Source: MB-PLM-2 sp964385715 (lineage in GTDB: Bacteria; Planctomycetota; Planctomycetia; Pirellulales; UBA7805). Taken from it: 17,715 bases of DNA. The stretch spans positions 1-17,715 of the forward strand of contig CAYLRE010000075.1 in NCBI GenBank assembly GCA_964385715.1, in the 5' to 3' direction. A model generated the notes under the pieces. It saw only the letters and a list, made by a program, of their open reading frames with translations, ran no database searches and was not told the DNA's origin. Positions within the stretch are counted from its first letter, which is position 1; each line of letters opens with the position of its first letter. Shown here one piece after another: positions 7,695-14,119 of the stretch. The position numbers and the translations under genes were made by a program.

Positions 7695-9602
7695 CTATCG
7701 CCGTCGCTTGGCCAACAGCCCCAGGCCGAGGAGGGCCATCACGGATAGTAGCCAAGTGCTTGGCTCGGGCACCATCGTTTCGCCCCCGTAGATGAGATCA
7801 AACGGCAGCTGCGGACCACCTAAGCTTAGGATGATCGAGTTTACTGAAAAGAGATTATAGAACTGACTCGGTCCCATGCCGGCTGGAAGAACGTTGCCCA
7901 AGCTACGCGTCGTCACACCCGGCTCGGCGAACGAGGTCGACTCGGAGAGCTCGTTGCTGGTGGCGGTCGCGAACGACCCCAACAGGATCGTGGTGTGATT
8001 GGCCGGGATGAAGCTGTTCGTCGTGTTCTTCAGAACGTACGAAATCAGCGTCTGGCCGTCCCAGTCGATCACGACTTCGCCGGTGCTCGGATCGTAGATC
8101 AGATCGGGGATCGCAGGGTCCAAATCGCCTGAAGCACCCAGCACGTCGGCGGCGGCATCGGGAGCGGGATTGAAGTTGGTAAACATGGTTTGGATGTCGA
8201 GGTTGTCGACGTCCTGATCGTGACCGGCGGGATCTGTGGTGGCACCGCCGACATCTCCGTGAACGTCACCCTGGGCACGCGTCTTTGGCGTCGTCCAGTT
8301 TGTGGTACCAGGACCGGTGAAGTTCGTGAATGCTGCTTGGATATCTTCGAGGTTCGAGACATAACCGTCGCAGTCAGCATCGCCAATCGCACAGGTGGTA
8401 CCGCCATCGATAATGCCCGACAGATTTAGCGTCATCGATTGTGGATTACCCAAGTAATCATCGAAGGCCAGATCGTACGAGGCAGAGAAGGAACCCGCGG
8501 TACTCGTATCGATCATTGCTTCGTACGACCGCGAGAGTCCCCCTTCCATATTGACAAAGCGGGTCAGGTCCGTTGTCAGGACGCCGGTATCACCACTGCC
8601 CGTGATGCTCAAGAGATCGAGACCGGAGATGGTCAGGCCCGTGGGCAAATTGAATACGTCAAAGGCAGTCGGGGTGGACGGGTCGCCGAGAGGAATGGTC
8701 CCAAAGTCGATGTTAAGCACGTCCAAGTCGGACACGTCATTAAACGACGCATTCGAGGCGGCCGAAGGCTTGACACCAAACTTCGCGCCAGGCGCGAAGT
8801 TCTTGATCATCGTGTAGTGAGAAATCGCGCCCGTGTAATAGGCGATATCTCCGTATCCGCCGCCGCTCGTCGAGCCGCTGCTCAGCACGCCGTAGATCTT
8901 TCCATCCAGAATCAACGGGCTTCCACTATCGCCACCGGCAGTGCTGCCTTCGTTAGGCAACATGGCCGGACTACTGCCGTATCCTCCCAGCGTGTTTGAG
9001 GTTCCCGTGGGGTTGTCAAAGTCGGTATTGAGAATGTTGCCACCACCTAAACCGACAGCCGCTCCGTAGTAGTCCATGACGTTGTCGGCCGCCTTGCGAC
9101 GACCGTCGAACCCGATGGTAGCGCCTGTGCTTCCGACACCACTGTATCCAAATCCGACAGCTTCCACCTGCATGCCAGTAATGTCGTCAGCGCCAATACG
9201 CATCGGATGCACGTTGGCTGGTGCGGGCGCGTCGAGCCGCAGAACAGCAATATCGTTGCCGTCAGTAATGAACCCGCTAGACGCAGCTTCTACCTTTGCG
9301 GTAACGCCATAGACAGCGTCGGCCACCCCATCGTTGTCTAGATAGAACTGCACCGACATATCGCCAGGGGAACGTCCCACCGTGCAGTGTCTGGCGGTAA
9401 GAATGTGCGTTGAGTCAATGAGCGCTCCACTGCAAAATCCGCCTGGCACAAATAGCGAAACAATGTTGGTATGCGGTGTTCCGAGGTCGACTGAACCAGG
9501 AACTCCTAGTGGGTCGTTGATTACCACCGCCGAGAGAGGCGAGGTCATTGCAGCGGCCAGCGTAAAAGCGAATAGTCGTGAACAGATGGAGCGTCGTGTC
9601 AT
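7695..9602 (-). CDS. Trypsin-like serine protease with dockerin-like repeats and PEP-CTERM anchor
   Basis: 635 residues. An N-terminal signal sequence (about 1-25) is followed by a chymotrypsin-fold protease with a complete catalytic triad: His72 in LTARHC, Asp117 in GNDIAVL, Ser226 in GGDSGSPL. Cys57 and Cys73 probably form the usual disulfide by the histidine. Residues about 290-400 resemble a beta-sandwich spacer. Two calcium-binding dockerin-like segments follow (about 407-428, GDADCDGYVSNLEDIQ; about 446-477, ending DVDNLDIQTMF). Residues 495-605 form a module shared with the PEP-CTERM protein at 12114-12683. The end is a classic exosortase signal: VPEPST at 611-616, a hydrophobic segment, then KRRR. 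Export, exosortase processing and surface display or release are expected. No exosortase gene is in the window. The gene has its own promoter and terminator. Confidence 0.93.
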   Translation of the reverse strand: MTRRSICSRLFAFTLAAAMTSPLSAVVINDPLGVPGSVDLGTPHTNIVSLFVPGGFCSGALIDSTHILTARHCTVGRSPGDMSVQFYLDNDGVADAVYGVTAKVEAASSGFITDGNDIAVLRLDAPAPANVHPMRIGADDITGMQVEAVGFGYSGVGSTGATIGFDGRRKAADNVMDYYGAAVGLGGGNILNTDFDNPTGTSNTLGGYGSSPAMLPNEGSTAGGDSGSPLILDGKIYGVLSSGSTSGGGYGDIAYYTGAISHYTMIKNFAPGAKFGVKPSAASNASFNDVSDLDVLNIDFGTIPLGDPSTPTAFDVFNLPTGLTISGLDLLSITGSGDTGVLTTDLTRFVNMEGGLSRSYEAMIDTSTAGSFSASYDLAFDDYLGNPQSMTLNLSGIIDGGTTCAIGDADCDGYVSNLEDIQAAFTNFTGPGTTNWTTPKTRAQGDVHGDVGGATTDPAGHDQDVDNLDIQTMFTNFNPAPDAAADVLGASGDLDPAIPDLIYDPSTGEVVIDWDGQTLISYVLKNTTNSFIPANHTTILLGSFATATSNELSESTSFAEPGVTTRSLGNVLPAGMGPSQFYNLFSVNSIILSLGGPQLPFDLIYGGETMVPEPSTWLLSVMALLGLGLLAKRRR

Positions 9603-9759
9603 TGGTAATTCCGTTATATTTCTGCCCTGGGTGATGGTTCGCCGGATCTAAGGATAGACCTACGCCTCTACCGTGGGCGATGGCCACGCCTAGGAGAGTC
9701 TCGCGGTGTGAGGCGGGCCTTACTACCCCTCTAACGGCGCACAATTTTCTTGCCCGTCT

Positions 9760-9788
9760 ATTGTCCTGCAGCTTTGCGCGGCAGTCAA
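9760..9788 (-). promoter_or_regulatory. Predicted sigma-70-type promoter of the PEP-CTERM protease gene
   Basis: On the minus strand, TTGACT (9788-9783) and GACAAT (9765-9760) are separated by 17 bases, matching 5 of 6 and 4 of 6 consensus positions. The implied leader is about 150 bases long before the ATG at 9602. It is GC-rich and could fold, but I recognise no riboswitch class in it. The remainder of 9603-9882 shows no gene. Confidence 0.4.
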
Positions 9789-9882
9789 GCAAAGTTTCGC
9801 GGCTATAGAATAGGCGAAAAACAGCTTGGCCGTACGTTAGCCCAGATAGCAAGTCCATCCGAGTTGGCCCCGAATGACCCTA

Positions 9883-10452
9883 TTACGCCAGATCGATCCG
9901 AGGAACGGTTCGTACGGTCGCTGATTCCACCTGGAAGTACTCTCTTTTCACAAATGAAAACATCGCAGCGACGAAACTTGATGGGATCATCTCTACGCGG
10001 GAATTGAGGTCTCGTACGTTGGCATTGTAAAAGCGACGAGCGGCCTGGATCCGGTCCTCAGTATTCACCAATTCCTCTTGCAACTGCAGGAAGTTACGGC
10101 TCGCCTTCAGCTCAGGATAGTCCTCTACCACGACGAACATCCGACTCAGCGCCGCCACAAGTTCGCTCTCATGTCGGGCTCGGGATTCTGGCGATCCCGT
10201 ATCTTCAACAGCTTGCTGCCTGGTGCGGGCGACTGCCTCAAGAACTTCTCGCTCGTGAGCGGCGTAGCCTTTGACCGTTTCAACCAGATTGGGAATCAAT
10301 TCGTACCGCCGCTTCAATTCGGTGTCGATGCCGGACCAACTCTCTCGAACGTGCTGGCGCAGTCGCACGAGAGTATTGTAAGTTCCGATGAACCACACGA
10401 ACGGCAGCAGAAGGACGGCGCCAAACACCAGCATCGGAACGGACATCAGCAT
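9883..10452 (-). CDS. lemA: LemA family protein
   Basis: 189 residues from the ATG at 10452, chosen because AAGGA lies 5 bases upstream; an in-frame start 10 codons earlier (10482) has no such site. One N-terminal membrane segment (about residues 4-24) is followed by the typical LemA signature: YNTLVRLRQHVRESWSGID, then LKRRYELIPNLVETVKGY, then a long helical region with the family-like stretch YPELKASRNFLQLQEEL and NTEDRIQAARRFYNANVRDL. The fold is a helical bundle facing the periplasm or cell surface. LemA proteins are widespread and of unclear biochemical role. It follows a membrane-anchored protein of unknown function (10540-11229) by about 87 bases. LemA genes often pair with a second membrane protein, so the two may act together. 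Confidence 0.93.
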   Translation of the reverse strand: MLMSVPMLVFGAVLLLPFVWFIGTYNTLVRLRQHVRESWSGIDTELKRRYELIPNLVETVKGYAAHEREVLEAVARTRQQAVEDTGSPESRARHESELVAALSRMFVVVEDYPELKASRNFLQLQEELVNTEDRIQAARRFYNANVRDLNSRVEMIPSSFVAAMFSFVKREYFQVESATVRTVPRIDLA

Positions 10453-10539
10453 GGATTCCTTGCAGAGAGAACGTGCCTTCAACTAAATCTTCAATTAAAA
10501 CGCGAGCAACAGTCGCGGCCAAATGGAGCACCGCGCCCT

Positions 10540-11229
10540 CTACGACTCCATCTGTGCGTTACGAACATAGTCGGGGAGCCGCTCCATGATTCCGTGAATA
10601 ACCCGCAAGGCTGTTTCATACTCGGCGACCTCGAATCGGGTAGATCGCCAAGCGATCGCGTGGTCACGAGCAAACTCGATGCTGAAGCGAGGAGAGTCCA
10701 ATAGAAACTCCATCGTGCGTGCGTGCAAGACGTCGTATGCCCAGCGACGATCGGGCGACTTGACCTTGAACTGGTCGCTAAATGCGGCCGACTCAAAGTC
10801 GATATCATCGAACCCGAAGAAGCTGGCGACTTTGTCAAAAAACCCCTCTTCCTCTATGACGAGTGACTTCATGGGAATCTCGCACGCCACAATCACCGCT
10901 GAAAAACGATGAGTGGTCGTGCTTGAGCTACCATCCGAGTCGGTGGAGGAGGTTTCATAATGATAGTCGAAGCCAAGCATCTGTTGCCCACGCCATTTCC
11001 CCTGCGACACATTGTACGCGTAGCGGTTGCTTCCTCTCTTAAGGCAGAAAAACTCTGGGAAGCGATCTTTCATGCCTCGGTCCTTGTCCGGGCTAAAATG
11101 CAGCCCGCTGCGTTTTGTCCAGGCGACCATTTTCTCGCGACGCTTTCGTTCCTCGATGGAACCTAGAATGATCAGCACAACGAGAATCAGAAGGATGACC
11201 ACAAAGAAGAACGGAAACACTCCAGACAT
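10540..11229 (-). CDS. Membrane-anchored protein of unknown function, LemA neighbour
   Basis: 229 residues. A strong N-terminal transmembrane helix (about 4-24, FPFFFVVILLILVVLIILGS) is followed by a charged stretch (EERKRREK) and a soluble domain of about 190 residues. The domain has recognisable blocks: KWRGQQMLGFDYHYET, a Ser/Thr-rich turn, HRFSAVIVACEIPMKSLVIE, a Phe-rich acidic segment (FGFDDIDFESAAFSDQFKV), and a C-terminal part about an alpha helix. I have seen this pattern in uncharacterised bacterial membrane proteins, possibly related to DUF3137, but I cannot assign a named family with confidence. It lies directly upstream of lemA in the same orientation and probably shares its transcript. 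Confidence 0.8.
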   Translation of the reverse strand: MSGVFPFFFVVILLILVVLIILGSIEERKRREKMVAWTKRSGLHFSPDKDRGMKDRFPEFFCLKRGSNRYAYNVSQGKWRGQQMLGFDYHYETSSTDSDGSSSTTTHRFSAVIVACEIPMKSLVIEEEGFFDKVASFFGFDDIDFESAAFSDQFKVKSPDRRWAYDVLHARTMEFLLDSPRFSIEFARDHAIAWRSTRFEVAEYETALRVIHGIMERLPDYVRNAQMES

Positions 11230-11346
11230 TGGTCTACCCCATTCTCATCACAGGTTTACTGTTCCACGACAGCCGATGGCCTTCATGTCGCAGAGCCTTC
11301 ACTGCTAGGCGGCTGAGGCATATTGAATCGTGGCTGCTCGTGAACG

Positions 11347-11814
11347 TTACAGAAATCGCTCTGCCCGTTCGTCGGTAGGCATGACGAGGCACTCTTTCTT
11401 GCCAAACCAGCGATATCTTCGCTTGGCAACGAATCGATAGAAAGGATCTCGTAGTATCGCGGGCACAAGAAGCAGTCCGGCAGCCAGCGGCCACGGAAAT
11501 CGCAATCCTCGCAAGATCCTTAAGATGGCAGTGCTCTCTGCGAACGTCCGGTCTCCGTCGACAAGAACAATCGACTTCAACTCTCCAACGGGCATGTCAT
11601 GTTGTCGCAGAAGTTGCTCGCCCACGGCCGACTGCAACGGCGCGAAGCGGAATCGTGCCTGCCGATCACGATGGATTACGAACTGCACCCAACGGTCGCA
11701 CAAATTGCAAACGCCATCGACAAGAATGATCGCAGCGTCGGGCGACACATCCAGTCTACTGGTGTCGATCGGCGCGGCCTCGTTGTTGTCTCGTTGCTCC
11801 GGTGTCACCTGCAT
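11347..11814 (-). CDS. DCC-family thiol-disulfide oxidoreductase-like protein (DUF393)
   Basis: 155 residues from the ATG at 11814. An in-frame ATG at 11895 would add 27 residues of no recognisable character; neither has a strong ribosome site. The core begins with IILVDGVCNLCDRWVQFVI, the hallmark of the DCC/YuxK family, with Cys36 and Cys39 forming a CxxC-type pair. It continues with FRFAPLQSAVGEQLL, the strand-turn SIVLVDGDRTFAESTAILRI, and the C-terminal DPFYRFVAKRRYRWFGKKE(C). Members are predicted thioredoxin-fold proteins of uncertain substrate; several are membrane-associated through the Leu-rich stretch seen here (PLAAGLLLVPAIL). It stands 117 bases before the membrane protein at 10540-11229 and may be co-transcribed. 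The stretch 11896-12047 shows no gene. Confidence 0.88.
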   Translation of the reverse strand: MQVTPEQRDNNEAAPIDTSRLDVSPDAAIILVDGVCNLCDRWVQFVIHRDRQARFRFAPLQSAVGEQLLRQHDMPVGELKSIVLVDGDRTFAESTAILRILRGLRFPWPLAAGLLLVPAILRDPFYRFVAKRRYRWFGKKECLVMPTDERAERFL

Positions 11815-12047
11815 ACTTTTACTCGCACCGTACGCGTCACGCACCAAACCTGTTATCTCACGATTCCACACAGGCCATATGGATAGTGCATACACTCATG
11901 ATAGGACGTTGCAGCACCGAATAATAGCGGAAGTCGAGCGGACTCAGCAGATTCGATGGCAGGGCCAGAGCCTGATTTATGGTAATGCTCTGGGATGACC
12001 GAAACGTCCATCCACTGCAGTGAACAGAGACTAGCCACCGCGCCAAC

Positions 12048-12084
12048 AAAAAACACGGCACGGGCGACTTGGCACCCGTGCCGT
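12048..12084 (-). terminator. Strong Rho-independent terminator after the small PEP-CTERM gene
   Basis: A perfect 10-bp stem (12055-12064 with 12075-12084, arm ACGGCACGGG) has a 10-base loop. On the minus strand it is followed by one G and six Ts (12053-12048). It lies 30 bases past the stop of the gene at 12114-12683 and closes the putative sigma-54 unit. Confidence 0.85.
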
Positions 12085-12113
12085 TGGTTCGTCTTTTGTC
12101 TTACCGCTTGCCC

Positions 12114-12683
12114 TTAGGCCTTGAGCTTGCGACGACGCCATCCGTAGAAACCGATGGCACCGAGGCCCATGAAGGCCATGGCGTAGGTCGACGGCTCGGG
12201 CACGACCGGTGGGGGATCGATCGGTCCGTCGACGATAACCAGATCAAACGGGACCTGCGGGGTGGCGAGGCCTCGGACGATCGAGTTGACCGACAGCAGG
12301 CTCTGCAGGCCGGTCAGATCCAAGCCAGCCGGGAATACGTTGCCCATGCTGCGGGTCGTGACACCCGGCTCGGCGAACGAAGTCGATTCCGAAAGTTCGG
12401 TGCTCGTTGCTGTGGGGAACGAACCGAGCAGAATCGTGTTGTGGTTACCGGCGATGAAGCTGTTCGTGGTGTTCTTCAGCACGTAGGAAATAAGCGTGTT
12501 GCCTTCCCAGTCGATGACCACTTCGCCCGTATTGTAGTTGTAACGGAGATCCGGAATGCTCGGATCGAGATCCGCTTCAGGGCTCAGCAAGGGTTCGGAA
12601 ACACCCGACAGACCAGCGAAGCTCGCTTGTGCGGCGACGCAGGTAAGTAGTGCTGCCAGTGCAAGTGTGCATAGACGCGACAT
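12114..12683 (-). CDS. Small PEP-CTERM sorting-domain protein
   Basis: 189 residues with a strong ribosome site (GGAGGAGAG four bases before ATG). Residues 1-23 are a signal peptide ending ASFA. Residues 39-150 form a beta-rich module that is nearly the same as the C-terminal module of the protease at 7695-9602: over 82 aligned residues I count 68 identical, including TLISYVLKNTTNSF and ELSESTSFAEPGVTTRS. A proline spacer (DPPPV) leads to VPEPSTYAM (161-169), a hydrophobic segment and WRRRKLKA, the exosortase recognition tail. The product should be a surface or matrix protein processed by an exosortase encoded elsewhere. It is the last gene before the strong terminator and the third gene after the predicted -24/-12 promoter, with no terminator between. 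Confidence 0.92.
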   Translation of the reverse strand: MSRLCTLALAALLTCVAAQASFAGLSGVSEPLLSPEADLDPSIPDLRYNYNTGEVVIDWEGNTLISYVLKNTTNSFIAGNHNTILLGSFPTATSTELSESTSFAEPGVTTRSMGNVFPAGLDLTGLQSLLSVNSIVRGLATPQVPFDLVIVDGPIDPPPVVPEPSTYAMAFMGLGAIGFYGWRRRKLKA

Positions 12684-12778
12684 AAAACTCTCCTCCAGGA
12701 ATCAAAATCTACAGTTGAATGGATGCAGTGCCGAACGTTCGACGTTGCGATTAATTTCAGTCTCTTTCGCCCCAAGTA

Positions 12779-12976
12779 TCACCAGCTCCAACGCTTGCTT
12801 CGGCGACGACCATGTCCGCTTCGTGAGCGACCACCACGTCGTTCGGCAGCCCGTGCTCGGTAAACCTTACCGAGAGACTGACGGAACTTCTCACGCTTCG
12901 GTTGACCAAGTTCAAATTCATCGTTGGTCAGGACGTCGGCTTGATGATCGACGGCTTCAAGCGTGCTGGCGTGCAT
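12779..12976 (-). CDS. Small hypothetical protein, possibly frameshifted
   Basis: 65 residues, with a good ribosome site (AAGGAG, 9 bases before the ATG). The first 40 residues (MHASTLEAVDHQADV, LTNDEFELGQPKREKFRQSL) look like ordinary coding sequence. The last 21 are almost all Arg, Ser and Gly, ending KRWSW. In another frame the same DNA reads EHGLPNDVVVAHEADMVVAE and goes on through GDTWGERD to a stop at 12759-12757, with better third-position GC. So the true product may switch frame near 12860, by mutation, sequencing error or recoding, giving a protein of about 73 residues. No known family is recognised. It lies between the receiver-like protein and the PEP-CTERM gene, 82 and 95 bases from them. 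Confidence 0.5.
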   Translation of the reverse strand: MHASTLEAVDHQADVLTNDEFELGQPKREKFRQSLGKVYRARAAERRGGRSRSGHGRRRSKRWSW

Positions 12977-13058
12977 GGTTCGTACTCCTTGTTTCGTTTG
13001 GTTAGTGGCAAGCGTTAGTTTGGGAATATTTTTGAATCATTCGAAATGATGCCGGTTG

Positions 13059-13472
13059 CTAGGTAGCACTCCGCACCAGGGTATGCTTCCGCTGTGCGAG
13101 CCATGACACGTCGACTGGTTTGACGACGTACGCCGTCACGTGCTCTTGGTAGGCAGCCAACTCTTCGGCGGCGTCGTATCGCTCAGAGACGATAATCGCC
13201 GGTCGCTTCAGAAGTCGCTTGCTAACGTCGCGGTACAATTCAAATCCGGACATGTCGGACAACTGAGCGTTGATAAGCCAAAGATCACCAGGCGACTTCA
13301 AAGCGTGTCGCCGTGCTGCTGCTCCGGTTCGCAAGAAATGGAAGTTCCATTCCTTGGCTTGTTCCGAGCTCAGCAGATGAGCGTAGTCGGTGAATTTGGA
13401 ATCAACGATCACGATGTCTCGTCCGTTTCTCTCTGCGAAATCTCTTAAACTCATCGCCGGATAAACTCTCAT
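13059..13472 (-). CDS. Stand-alone degenerate receiver-domain protein (pseudo-response regulator)
   Basis: 137 residues from the ATG at 13472. Other starts (GTG 13493, ATG 13454) are possible because no clear ribosome site decides. The fold matches a CheY-type receiver: DIVIVDSKFTDYAHLL as strand 1, DLWLINAQLSDMSGFELY as strand 3 with the usual loop and Gly-Phe, PAIIVSERYDAAEELAAY as strand 4 with a Ser switch residue, and AYVVKPVDVSWL as strand 5 with the conserved Lys-Pro. The phospho-acceptor Asp is replaced by Asn (LIN where families have LLD), and the second acidic residue of the first pocket is Ser. It therefore should not be phosphorylated in the usual way and has no output domain. It starts about 108 bases after a near-consensus sigma-54 promoter and close to an enhancer-binding protein without a sensor, suggesting a partner-binding regulatory role. 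Confidence 0.8.
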   Translation of the reverse strand: MRVYPAMSLRDFAERNGRDIVIVDSKFTDYAHLLSSEQAKEWNFHFLRTGAAARRHALKSPGDLWLINAQLSDMSGFELYRDVSKRLLKRPAIIVSERYDAAEELAAYQEHVTAYVVKPVDVSWLAQRKHTLVRSAT

Positions 13473-13579
13473 GCCCGCTCGTCTTGACCCCACAACTCGG
13501 TTTGCACTTTCTGTCGTGAGCAGCTTGCGTTTCGCGATAGTCCCTTCCGACGCACTCGTTCACGTTGAAAGGGGATTAA

Positions 13580-13595
13580 TGCACGATGCGTGCCA
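13580..13595 (-). promoter_or_regulatory. Near-consensus sigma-54 (-24/-12) promoter
   Basis: On the minus strand TGGCACG (13595-13589), four bases, then GTGCA (13584-13580) matches the TGGCACG-N4-TTGCA consensus with a single mismatch. The invariant GG and GC are exactly 10 bases apart. It points at the receiver-like gene starting at 13472, with transcription expected near 13570. Inverted repeats lie 110-200 bases upstream, where enhancer-binding proteins normally bind. Confidence 0.7.
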
Positions 13596-13703
13596 AACGG
13601 AATGTCCAGCCCGTCGCATAGCCCGTAACCCTCGTCCCCAGAAGCAGTTACGAGCCACAGAAGTTTTTTGTTTTTTTGTTATCGGAGAGCACTTATTGCC
13701 CCC

Positions 13704-13786
13704 CTGTCCGAATGCAAACAGAACTGTCCGAATCCGGACAGCTGCTTGCCACTCGCTTCTCAGGGTGTCCGAATTCGGACACCCTG
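13704..13786. promoter_or_regulatory. Cluster of TGTCCGAAT half-sites with a 26-bp perfect palindrome, probable enhancer (UAS)
   Basis: TGTCCGAAT occurs on the plus strand at 13705, 13725 and 13767. Inverted copies (TGTCCGGAT and TGTCCGAAT on the minus strand) end the second and third sites. The third is a perfect palindrome from 13761 to 13786, with half CAGGGTGTCCGAA. Spacings between the plus-strand copies are 20 and 42 bases, close to two and four helical turns. This suits a dimeric Fis-type DNA-binding protein. The cluster lies upstream of the sigma-54 promoter and downstream of the enhancer-binding protein gene. The remaining parts of 13473-14119 show no gene I can support. Confidence 0.65.
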
Positions 13787-13959
13787 GCTTTGAACACCCT
13801 AAGAGGCCCACGCTCTTCACAACTGAAAGCCGTACTGAGCATGTGCGGAGCGGGGGCAGCGAGAGTCTGTTCCAAGCGAAGTTCGAGTCCGCGAGATAAC
13901 GCTCCTTGAGAACGCAGGCGTTGCGTGAGGCAGGCCAGAGAACGATTTGCTCTCCGCGC

Positions 13960-14022
13960 AAAAAAACGGGCGTCTTGCACCTGACTTACCCTTGTTTGGG
14001 TTCGTCGAGCACAAACGCCCGT
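13960..14022 (-). terminator. Rho-independent terminator after the sigma-54 activator gene
   Basis: Arms ACGGGCGT (13966-13973) and ACGCCCGT (14015-14022) pair over 8 bases. On the minus strand the stem is followed by seven Ts (13966-13960, the first shared with the stem). The 41-base loop contains a smaller hairpin (ACCC with GGGT). It lies about 100 bases after the stop at 14120. Confidence 0.65.
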
Positions 14023-14119
14023 GTTTAGTAGATCGTCGTTCTTTGGTAGTCGTTGCAGAGTTCCTGCCCGATTACGAGTCCACTGTATTCGGCTCGTTCA
14101 ACAGGAATCCAACCCGCAA

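Noticed and set aside
8439..8999. Plus-strand open frame of 186 codons
   Set aside because: It is antisense to the serine protease, which has a full catalytic triad and known domains; the antisense product has no recognisable features.
10453..10475. Second sigma-54 promoter upstream of lemA
   Set aside because: A GGCACG and a TGCA are present on the minus strand, but the GG and GC are 12 bases apart instead of 10 and the site overlaps the ribosome site.
12069..12650. Plus-strand open frame of 193 codons
   Set aside because: It covers the terminator and is antisense to the PEP-CTERM gene, which is clearly real; the product is Arg/Gly-rich without motifs.
13471..13899. Plus- and minus-strand open frames between the receiver-like gene and the activator gene
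   Set aside because: They overlap one another and cross the palindrome array and the -24/-12 promoter; none has a ribosome site or protein-like composition.
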